Shown: piece by piece, positions 55,061 through 64,000 of the stretch | Layout of the letters: every line of letters starts with the position of its first letter | How positions within the stretch are numbered: the first letter of the stretch is position 1 | Origin: Panaeolus papilionaceus | Taxonomy: Eukaryota > Basidiomycota > Agaricomycetes > Agaricales | DNA length: 64,000 bases | NCBI GenBank assembly: GCA_015501605.1 | Contig: JADNRZ010000027.1 | Span: forward strand, 434,001-498,000 | Direction: 5' to 3' | The notes under the pieces: model-generated | What the model was told of the DNA's origin: nothing | Seen by the model: the letters and a program-made list of their open reading frames with translations, nothing else | Databases searched by the model: none | Made by a program: the position numbers and the translations under genes

Positions 55061-55606
55061 ATGTATACTAAAACACCGTGCCCCCGTGCTTGGGAACAAG
55101 GCAACTGCCTGATCCACGGTGCCGAGATCGCAGCGTGGGTGAAGGGCGCCTACGTGGATGTCTCGTGCCGGGGAGGGAGCGGAGGGGGTTATGGGGGTGC
55201 CCCAGGATTTGGAGGAGTTGTGCTTGGTCACAGGAAGGGGAGGAATGAGAAGAGGAGATGGAGGAAGGAGGCGAGAAGAGCTGAGAAGGTATACAGCGGG
55301 GGCATTGGTGATTGTGGGGGTAGGATATGGGAAGGTACCGGTAGGCATTTACGGAGTGTCAAAAGGTGGGAGGCGTGGAGGAGTTCCATTGAGGGATTGG
55401 AGGGTGGTACTGTATGTTTTCATAGGAAGAATTATGGTGTTGACCACGTTCTGGACGCGAGGGTGATTGAGCATGATTGGAACGCAAAGTGGAAGAGTCT
55501 TAAGGTTGTTTATAACCGACCAGAGTGGATTGAATGGACAGGGAGGAATGTACGAAATAGGGGCGCTGCCCAATACAACTCCAGAAATAACGAATATACC
55601 TTATAA
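55061..55606 (+). CDS. Gene Y-like open frame (unrecognised)
   Basis: Open frame of 181 codons starting MYTKTPCPRAWEQGNCLIHG. Its middle (EKVYSGGIGDCG, RHLRSVKRWEAWRSSIEGL) matches the minus-strand fragment at 26.3-26.6 kb, and RVIEHDWNAKWKSLKVVYN follows. Conservation in two places supports coding, but the N-terminal Gly-rich part may be out-of-frame sequence. It is absent from units 1 and 3, so it replaced or survived only here. Confidence 0.35.
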   Translation: MYTKTPCPRAWEQGNCLIHGAEIAAWVKGAYVDVSCRGGSGGGYGGAPGFGGVVLGHRKGRNEKRRWRKEARRAEKVYSGGIGDCGGRIWEGTGRHLRSVKRWEAWRSSIEGLEGGTVCFHRKNYGVDHVLDARVIEHDWNAKWKSLKVVYNRPEWIEWTGRNVRNRGAAQYNSRNNEYTL

Positions 55607-55945
55607 TAATTCAAACTAAATACCCCTGGGCTTCATACAGAAATAAATATAGAAACAAGTCCACAGTCAACACAGCTCAACTGCGACATATGATTACGAT
55701 CATGGTCGGAGCATAGACATTACTATGGCTTGTGATGAATGAGTCTGTCACCTTCACCATTAATGTTATATAAAGAGCGGAATGTGCCTCGCCGACGGAC
55801 CAAATCAGGATTAGACAGGCATTCCGTGCTTGCACTCACGCTTGTCTTCTTCTTCGACGCCCACCATGACCACCGCGACGACTACTTAAACTTATTTATT
55901 TCATGCTCTAACGAAATCTTGAGCTATAACTGTTAAAATGAGTCT

Positions 55946-58900
55946 TATGATGTTTCTAAATGACTATTTTGTCAGTATGCTTTCTCCTCATGACGGTTTT
56001 CAACCCTCACTCATCGTTTGTTTTTCTGCGTCTGCATAGACTGGAACCCAACGCGTTCTCTGATCCAGCGTTAGAGATATCCGACTCCGACTCCGACTCT
56101 GATTCAGGCTCGGAATCAGGAAGCAATGAGTGTGAAGAAATGTCGAGCGAAGTGAGGGGGGGGAGAGGTAGAAGTGAGAGCACGGGAATGAGATGGAGAG
56201 TGATTTTGAGTACGTGTTTTGGTCTTTTCTCCTTTTTTTCGTCTTTGTTTTCTCTCAATTTCTCTTCCATAATATGTCCTTTCCTCCCCTTTCCTTTGAA
56301 TTTAACTCATTCCTCACATGAAATAAAATAACTCACTAATCCCCCCAGTCCACAGCTGCCTCGTCAAAACCATCTGCCAATGCGGTACATTCAACACTTC
56401 CTCCTTGATATTTACACAAAGAGGTATCCTGGGGGGTTTCCTTCCACGACCTCTGGTTCTTCCACCGCTTGTACCTCCACCTCTGGTCCTCCTGACTCTG
56501 GCCTTGCTCCTGTCCCTGCTGCCCAACAACCCCGACATCAACTGCTCCCCCTCCCCCTGCTCCTCGTAGATCTATACAACGTCCTCGGCCAACGCCAACG
56601 AGCAAGTGAAACTATTAAAAGGGGGACACGGTTGGCGCAGGGCAGAAGTGGGGAGAGGGGGTGGGAGGGGGTAAGGATGATCCGGGAGTATGATGTGGTG
56701 GATGTTGGGAGGGGTAATTTCAGTGGTGGTGGGTTAAATATTGGGGGGAGGGATGGGACAAGAGAGGGTGGGGAAGGAGGGGAAAACGGAGAAGTGAAGC
56801 TGGGCTTACACTCCCGTGATTGTACTGCACGACATCGGTTGGCAGTTGCGAGGATTAAGATAGGAGATGAGGAAGAGGAAAGGTCAGTATTTATCACCCC
56901 GTTTTATCTTTGTACTTTTACTCAAACATTGAGCAGTATAATAATGCCTCGATCATCATCTCGTCGGATGTGCTTGATTACTCGATGCTGTTTCTCGAGA
57001 TTGCAGATGCTTATTTCGAGAGGGAGATGTATGAGGTTGCGAGGGTGATTATGAGCTTTTGGGGAGAGATGTTGCGGTGAGTAGGAGATTTCTGGTTCTT
57101 GTCGTTTGTCTCTCTCTTTTCCCTCTATCTGTGTTTCTGCTATCGTTACTTTTCTCTACCCAATTTTGTCTTAATTGCTACATTCCTCATTCCTCGTCGA
57201 CACTTTCCTTTTCCCTCCTCTCTCTTTCTCTCTTTCATTTCCTTATTTATTAAAGAAAGACAAAACTGACACCCTCCTGTGCTATCTAGACAAACAGCAT
57301 ATATGTCCTCCTGCCAACGGCTGCGTGTAGGAAGAACATAGGAGAATTCGGGGATGCAGCGGATGTAATGAGCGTGGTGAGTTTTTCAGCGTTGACTCTT
57401 GTCTGAAGTGTTTGTACGGTTTTGGTTTTGGTTTTAGTCTCCGTCACGGTGTTTAGACCTTGGAGCGACGTTGATTGTTGTCGTTTTAGCGGCGCTACTT
57501 CTGCATTTTGCTTTGAATGACCTCGCTCTCTGTCCCTCTTTTCCGTCTCTTTTTTCTCGAGTTGTATTTCGTGGCGCATAGATGGACGGTTTTTGGCAAC
57601 ATTTTAAGCCCCGTTGTATTTTCTTTGCAAAACCGCTGATATGTCGGTGGAATCTTATGTTTAGCAAGTTTCAGCCTTATGGGCTCCTCATCTACTTTAC
57701 ACATAACGCACTCCGCTGGTATTGTTTGTGCATGACAGCTTTACAGGGCTTTTGTTTTGATTTGGGTCAATGTCGGGTGTTTATTATTATTTTATTGGTC
57801 TGCTGTCATATTTCTGGTTTACTCGTTTACTCTCCTACCTTTTTTGCTTCTGTCCGTGACTACATTATATACTCGAGATTTCGCATTTCCTGAGTTTGGC
57901 TCGCTTCTTTTTTGTATATCTGAATTTTTCGCGGTTTTCGCGGTTTACTTTACGCGTTGGATTCACTGGGCTTAAATTGTCGCCTTCGTTTGGTGATTTT
58001 AGTTCTCGGATTTGTGTTCTTGTGTTCTATTTCGCTCTCCTTCCTTCCTCAATTCACCCTGCTAACTATACCCATTACACAGTATGCCCCGCAGACCCGA
58101 CCAACAACCACGCCAAAATGAAGCTGGCGGAGATACACGAGATATTCCGCGAGACGAGGATGGCATTGAGGTCGGTGTATCAAGGCATGTTGTCCTCCTC
58201 GTTCTTTCTCTCTTTCCTTGTTTATCTTACTCATGCCCTTCACAGTCATCGATTCCCGAAAAGCGCAAAATCAGCCCCACCAGTCCCTCTGGTACCCCCG
58301 CCCCCTCAACCACAGAAGACCCGACCACCTCCCTGTTCGCCGAAGACAAATCCCTCAAGGCGTCTAAAGCCAAAGCAGAGGGAGGGGTGATAAAACCGAG
58401 GTTGAGGCCGGCGAATTTGAGGGCGTTGGAGGCGGAGAAGGAGAGGGAGGTTGTGAAGGGGTGGAGGAGGTGGTGTGAGGTTTGGGAGGGGATGTTGAGA
58501 GAGGTGGATGGGGTTGAGGACGTAGGTGATGAAGGCAGAGGGGGAGGGACAAGAGAGAAGAGCAACGAGAGAGTGTGTGGATGATTGAAGCTGATATGTT
58601 TAGAGAGTTGCAGAATCTGCTTTTGACGCGTCGGGTGAATTGCCTTTTCAGATCTTTCCCTTTCAAAATAACGTCGCTCATAACTAGCTGACAGATACGA
58701 ATAGCAGCATACTCCACCGAGACGGAGCCTGACAGGAATCGGATGGCACATCGGTTACAATTTGATGTTGGTATTTTTCTTTTTCTTTTTTGCCTCCTTT
58801 GCCTCCCCTATCCCCTCTTCGTACCTCCTCAACCTCGTTACTCCTCTCCCCTTGCCCCTACTTTACACAAAAAAATATATGCTAACCAAAATACGCATCT

Positions 58901-60300
58901 AGACAGAATAAGACACCCTCGCCCAACGAAATACCAAGTCGGCGGGGATTGCGGCTGTTTATGCAGGTACGTTGATGGATTTTTATTTTATTTTTCGGTT
59001 TATCTTCCAGTCTCATACCCATACTAACACGCCGTTTCATAGTACTGCTTCATCCCGATGAAGTGAGGCCAATGCAATGTCGCCGAAGAAATTCTGCGGT
59101 ACATCATTGTATCAAACGCATACCAACCACAAGACTGGCGAAGTGCAATTTGTATTGTGTTGATCAGTACGTTTATTCCCTCTTTTATCTTCTTCCCTCT
59201 CGCTCACGCAACCCACAGCATGCAGCATCCTCGCCAAGCGACCCGACGTCGTCGTGGAACAAGTCCGCCAACTCATAGCGACACATCAACTTAATAACGA
59301 GCCTCTCCGGATCCTCCTCGCCTCTCTCGCGAGCGGCCTTAAGCTCACAAATAGCTTTATCACGTCTGCAGAAGCTTTTTTTTTAGGGAGATGAAGCTTT
59401 CGGATACGTCTATGAAGAACCCTTGAATTTTGAGATGGAATGGGTTGAATAGGCAGTATGCGGCGACTGCGACGACGTCGGATCCTGCGTGGAAGAACAA
59501 GGCTGAGGATGTGGACAAGGAGAAAGCCAATGATGAGACGCCTGCGCCAACGACGGGCGGGGGTGGGGCGACAGCGACGGCAAATGTGGAGAGGGCACCT
59601 AGGATTCCGACGAAAAAAAATCCTGTCATCGTTGCGATACATGGACAGATTTACGTTGCTGCGAAGAGTTATCAAGGTGCCATTTGTGAGTTCTTCTCCC
59701 TCGTCTTGATTTCTTGTTACCACACATCCTAATCTACAATCCAGTCTACCTCTTACACGCCTACAACTACTACCCCACGATCCCACGATTTACCTCTGTC
59801 TCGCCATCACCTCAATAGGGCGGGCCATGCAGCACTAATCCGACAACCGACATCACCTTGGAATGCAAGCGATGGCATTCCTGACAAAGTACCGCAAGCT
59901 GCGGGGAACGACGACGGCAGGGGTGAGGGAGGTGGAGCGTAATTTTGCGACAACATTTCATCAGCTGGGGTTCTATTCGCATGCGGTGAAGCTTTATGTG
60001 TTGGCGTTGGCTGAACAGGCAGGGGTGAGTCACATTGTGTGTTTATTTTACTTTTGTTTCTATGTGATGCTATTGCTCACTCAGTCTACGCGTATAGGAT
60101 GAGTTTTTTTGCGAGAGAAATTGTCTTGTATTTTTGTTTTTACCTGTGCTGTACCGTTGGCCGATCGGTTGGATGGAAAGTGGTTATCTTCGTGAATATA
60201 ATCCTTGCTCGTTATTTTTGGTCTGCATATTATTATTGCTTTTTATCTTCACCTTCCTTGTCCCAAACATTTTAATTTTCCTTGGCTTCTGGATAGGATC
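55946..60300 (+). pseudogene. Tfc4-like, copy 3 (longest, degenerate)
   Basis: Best-preserved copy. After a weak exon 1 (about 55946) come LEPNAFSDPALEISDSDSDS (56041), LLLVDLYNVLGQRQRASETI (about 56560), RLAVARIKIGDEEEE (56838), MKLAEIHEIFRETRMAL (about 58118), TSPSGTPAPSTTEDPTT (about 58278), RLRPANLRALEAEKEREVV (about 58395), DVVVEQVRQLIATHQ-like sequence (about 59250), EPLRILLASLASG (about 59300), TATTSDPAWKNKAEDVDKE (about 59470), AMAFLTKYRKLRGTTTA (about 59863) and REVERNFATTFHQLGFYSHA. The order matches Tfc4 TPR arrays. Multiple frame changes and missing helices argue against function. Confidence 0.7.
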
Positions 60301-60418
60301 CTAGAGGAGAGAGTGCTGGATTTTAGCGTGACTCTGCCAAGCCTTGATCTTTCCTGCCTGGACGCAGATACCACAGGCCGGCCAACAACAAGGGTCAAGA
60401 TGTCAAAGCTTCTTCCAA

Positions 60419-62001
60419 TTATGATTCTGGAATTGCTATCAGGTGCGGCGACCTTGGGCACAAAAACCAACAATATATTATCATCAAAACAAGTATATAC
60501 TGTGGTACACAATTAATCTTGAAGTTCAAACTTGGATCAATGATGTCACCAAAACACTTGATAGAGAGAGACTTACCAGTGACAGTGACTGAATCCAATG
60601 CTCTGTGCTTCGAAAGCTTCTCTCTCCACCCTTTCACTTTGTTAGTTGCCCTTGCAAATATTCCACCCTTCCTTGATTTGGTGTCTGATGTCGAGGCAAC
60701 TAGTTCTGACACAGCTGGAGGGACCATTGCAGGTGCCAATGTGACTGGTTCTGGGGTTGATCTGGTGGATCCTAGGGTTGGAGAAGGGGCAGGCATCGGG
60801 GCAGCAGGATCATTGGTTGGTGCAGGTTCCAGAGTGACAAGGTGATCAACTGGGGTTCCAAGCTCATGCAACTCTTCCTTGAACTTGGTGAATAGTGTTT
60901 GCACCTCCTCAAGTTGCCCAATCAAAATGGCCCTGAGTTTTTCGTCTGATTGCTCCATTGCCATCTGCAGTTCTGACTGAATGTTGACTTGCTGCATTTC
61001 AAGGTCGTGGATCCGTGTTTGGAGGTCATTGTAGATGTGTGAGGCAAATGGTGATTCTCGAAGGGGAAGATGAGTTGATGTCTGGATGCTAAATTTCTTA
61101 TGCCAGGCATCACTTGGATAAGCAGTGTCTAAAATAGTAAAAGCTGACTCCTGAGTGTTGTGAAACTTGACAATCTTGGCTCCTCTGGCAATGTAATCCT
61201 AATGAGTATCATGAGTGTAAAGTAAGGTTAATATTCTGAGAATATCCTGAGGGCAACATACCTTCCAAATCTCCTTACAAAGCTGACTGAAGTTTCCTTC
61301 TGCACGTCTCCTTGTGTTTTCATTCCAAATGGAGTCCCACATTGTGGAAACAACAGTGATGTACTCTGCTGACATGGGCCCTGTCAATGCCTCAAAAGTC
61401 TGCAGAACCTGTCTTTGGCTTCCAGGCAAACGAGGGGTATTGATAGGAGTGTGATAAAGAATGTGGAAGTAATATAAATTTCTAGTATTGAAGTCAGCAT
61501 GTGGTTCTAAAGGAGAGACAACTGGAAATTACGGATTTGTTTGAAGCATATCTTTTAACATGGAAACAATGCTCATTGCTGATATCTTGGTATCAGCGAA
61601 GCCGGGCACATCCACTAAGTAAATGGGAGACCCCAATGGCAAGACCACATTTATGATCCGATATATTGATACAGATTGCGTAAACCCCTCCAGCTTATCA
61701 CTGGAGAGACCGAGTGAGGGGTCTGATGCAACTGCTTCTATGAACTACTTGAGGAGATATATGTAGGTTGACCGAAAATAGTGATAGCGATACAACTCAC
61801 ACTACTCTTCCCTGACCCAGTCGGACCAAGTAGTCTATGTGTACAGGTATGAGTTGAAATCTCGCCATACATAGGATTAATGCGCATTTACACAAAAACG
61901 GCAAAGGTGCCTCCTTCGAAGTAGGAAACCCTTTCCACAGATACAGGTCCAAGGACCTTGATGTGCTTGAGCTTGGTTGCAAAATCAGGGATTGTGGACA
62001 T
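60419..62001 (-). CDS. P-loop GTPase, copy 3, with stop loss
   Basis: Same gene as copies 1 and 2. It starts MSTIPDFATKLKHIKVLGPV at 62001; G1 LLGPTGSGKSS is at about 61790-61822, then LVDVPGFADTK and ITVVSTMWDSIWNE. The final exon has the coiled coil and Pro-rich linker. The usual stop after KHRxSD is replaced: TAA has become TCA (near 60588), so translation would run about 55 codons further to 60419. Alternatively a GTAAG just downstream acts as a donor. The frame linking the first exon and the P-loop exon is as uncertain as in copy 2. Otherwise the P-loop and switch motifs are intact. Confidence 0.7.
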
Positions 62002-62159
62002 TGGAATGAAGCAGAGGGTGGAAGTACAAAGGGGAGTGCTGGTGAGTTGAAGTCAAGATGGATGGATGAGCGAGAAAAGCACAGCACACCGGATAAGGCT
62101 GCTGTTGTCTGACATGCACGAGTCGGCCTCGTGGGGTTGTCATAATTAGCCCTCATGCT

Positions 62160-62720
62160 GATTGGGCGATGATATAAATAATCTTTAATTGAAAATCCAT
62201 TGATAACGCTCAGATACCTCATCACGAAATATAAAACCCAAAATCAACGCCGAGGTCTCAGTTCAAGTTCCAGCAGCCCCGATATAACCCTCTCAGCACT
62301 ACGTCTCCTAGCGTCTCCCCCTCCTGCTCGTCTTGTCCCTCAACCTCAACCTCCTTACCCAACGCAGAGGAAGACACCGAGCCCGAAGAGGAACAAGACG
62401 GGGAGGAAGAGGGAAAAGACGAAGACCTCACAACAACCTCAAAAGTACCCCTCACAGCATCCACCACTTCTCCAGTTCTCAACCGACCGAGTGCGCGGGA
62501 TTGGTGTCGTCGTAACTGCCAGAATTCATCTCGTCGGATCCTTCGAGGTACGATGATACGAATCCAAGCTCATACCGTCCCTCCCTCGCTCCCCTCCAAC
62601 ATACCTCTCCTCTCTCGACTCCATTTGTGTAGCTCCCGAATACGTTCTTCGTAGCTGTGGCGATACAGGGAGATGTGGCTGGGGTTGAGATTGTATATCG
62701 TCTCTCCTCGTCCCTTTCCG
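62160..62720 (-). CDS. Gene X, copy 4
   Basis: Minus-strand blocks VVDAVRGTFEVVVRSSSF, SVSSSALGKEVEVEGQDEQE and VVLRGLYRGCWNLN match copy 2 closely. A short deletion relative to copy 2 removes the DEMNTDIYDD segment. Unknown function; membrane-type end as in copy 2. Confidence 0.4.
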
Positions 62721-62959
62721 GTTCGCCTTTCTCTCACTGCCTATTCCCTTGTCTCTAACATCGACTTCTTCTCGTCGGCTTGCGGTAGGGTGAGGAGGAA
62801 GGGATAATGAGATATGGGGGAAGAGGAGAAGAAAGGTGATGAAGAGGGATGAGTACAGGCGCTTGATAGATTGTGGACGTGGAGAGGTGTAAAATGCGAT
62901 TGAATGAGGTGATGAACTTGTTCATCATCATCGTGCATAATCAACCATGCGGCCATTCA

Positions 62960-63617
62960 TTCAGCACCAACGTCACAGTATACACCAGCATAAAACAACA
63001 CACCTAGTCCCGTCGAAATGAACACCGTATCCCAACACACGACCCCTCTCTTTTCCCGTGAAACTGGATAAACACGCACTTTGAAGGCGGACACCTGCAC
63101 GGTTCGGCGTATTACCAGGCGTATATTTGGAGAAAGCTGGCGAAGAAAGGTTCTTTCTGTTCAGAGGGGGTTAGAATACTTAGATGATTTAAGATCTTGG
63201 TTCTGTTTGAATCGAGATAGGGAGGGGGGGGGAGAGAAAGAGAACGAGGAAATAGGGGAGACGAGGAAGAGGAAGGAGACCTAAAAATAGCTACATACAT
63301 ACGTCATTATGCGCCGGCATCCAGTAATTCCCCTTAACCCTCTATGCTCCACATAGATATAGAAAGTAATCAACAGTTTGCGAGGTTCAGCAACAAGGAT
63401 ATGATCATGATCATGGAGGGAGCATAGACACGACTGAAGCTTGCGATGAATGAGTGACTGTCGATGCTGGTGATGGGTGATGGCATCAGCGGCCTGTCGA
63501 CTGCAGTTGGAATTGATCTCTTCTTCTTCCGTGACGTCCACCACCACTACACAACAAGACGACTAATTTTATTTATTTCATGCTCTAGACTTTTACTTCA
63601 CCTGAAAAAGGGGTATT
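62960..63617. other. Head of unit 4 / spacer
   Basis: Nearly colinear with 36.65-37.26 kb. Holds the unit-start phrase near 63.41 kb. No independent gene seen. Confidence 0.4.
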
Positions 63618-64000
63618 ATGATGGACTCAGACAGCGATATCGTCAGTAAGTTCTGTCTCATTACACTTTACACTGTTTATTCAGCCTTACTCATCCTCGC
63701 TATTCTTGTGCTGCATAGATTGGAATCCCAACTCGCTCTCAGATTCTGCGTCAGAGGAATCCGACTCTGACTCTGACTCGGGTTCAGGCTCGGAATCAGG
63801 GAGTGGCGAGTCTAAAGAATCCACGAGTGAGAAGGGAGGAGGAGTAGAAGTGAGAGCGCGTGGTGAGATTTGGGGTGGTCTTGAGTATGTGTTCTGGTCT
63901 TTGCTCCCGCTTTTTTCTCTTCGTTTTCTGCTCCTTCTGCTCAAACTCCCTTCCGTATGCCTCCTTTTCTCCCATTACCTTTAATTTACCACATCCATAC
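63618..64000 (+). CDS. Tfc4-like, copy 4, 5' end (continues beyond the window)
   Basis: Start MMDSDSDIV at 63618 with donor GTAAGT. The exon at about 63720 reads NPNSLSDSASEESDSDSDSG followed by a Ser/Glu-rich stretch. The following intron is uninterrupted (TTTCTGCTCCTTCTGCTC), serving as the empty-site control for the 13-kb element. Integrity beyond the edge is unknown. Confidence 0.6.

Larger units (their letters stand above)
29832..63450. repeat. Tandem segmental array: Tfc4-like, GTPase, gene X
   Basis: A unit of about 5.6-7.7 kb is repeated head to tail. Unit starts share the phrase ATCATGG..GGAGCATAGACA near 29.84, 37.08, 55.70 and 63.41 kb, each followed by a Tfc4-like gene on plus. 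Units 1 and 3 then carry a GTPase and gene X on minus. Unit 2 has gene X but no GTPase and holds a 13-kb insertion. Units 1 and 3 are the closest pair: the 35.4-37.6 and 61.8-64.0 kb stretches are nearly colinear. Confidence 0.8.

Overview
The window looks like genomic DNA of an Agaricomycete basidiomycete. Coding exons are interrupted by introns of roughly 45-70 bp with GT..AG borders, and the gene content is typical of that class: a fungal Helitron with a DUF6570-type N-terminal region, a KDZ (Kyakuja-Dileera-Zisupton) transposon with a CxC2 cysteine cluster, an integrase-core transposase with an Spt5-like neighbour, AIG1-like P-loop GTPases and TFIIIC subunit (Tfc4/GTF3C3) copies. All calls come from reading the sequence; no database search was run.

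Region 1 (1 to about 24,420) is a large Helitron whose other end lies outside the window. Its Rep half is on the minus strand at 20,786-24,107 and its Pif1-type helicase half is on the plus strand at 5,498-8,470. Around the helicase lie four paralogous multi-exon genes of unknown function (A 1-1007, B 1177-2390, C 2534-4092, D 8648-9858) and a ribonucleotide reductase small subunit (R2) gene cut in two (exons 1-3 at 4391-5384 plus, exons 4-5 at 9941-10267 minus). A 10.5-kb KDZ transposon (10,272-20,784) and a 58-bp derivative of its two tips (5439-5496) sit exactly at the breakpoints. Their target duplications are swapped: ATAGATA from the R2 intron and CGTCGC from the Helitron ORF are each split between the two copies. 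Flipping 5,497-10,271 rejoins the R2 gene (five exons, 1173 nt, 390 codons plus stop, conserved C-terminal tail), rejoins Rep to helicase in frame, and puts all four paralogues on one strand.

Inside the KDZ element are perfectly matched 533-bp inverted repeats with less similar 19-bp outer tips, the CxC2-KDZ transposase (16,012-19,806), a large acidic/proline-rich accessory gene (11,175-13,502), an acidic Ser-rich gene (13,807-14,705) and a small basic coiled-coil gene (14,785-15,237).

Region 2 (about 24,420-26,300) is mostly non-coding, with degenerate related arms. Region 3 (about 26,300-64,000) is a tandem array. The repeat unit is a Tfc4-like gene (plus), a P-loop GTPase (minus) and an unrecognised gene X (minus). 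Units begin near 29.8, 37.1, 55.7 and 63.4 kb, and an inverted X-GTPase pair precedes them at 26.4-28.9 kb. The Tfc4-like copies are degenerate and the second unit has lost its GTPase.

The second Tfc4-like copy is split by a 13,044-bp element (37,559-50,602) with TIRs and a TA target duplication. It carries a gag-like gene, a small two-exon gene, an integrase-core transposase and an Spt5-like protein, all minus, plus a small plus-strand gene. Nested in it are a 724-bp TA-flanked MITE and a 4,059-bp gag-only LTR retrotransposon with 548-bp LTRs. A second TA-flanked MITE lies at 28,995-29,640.
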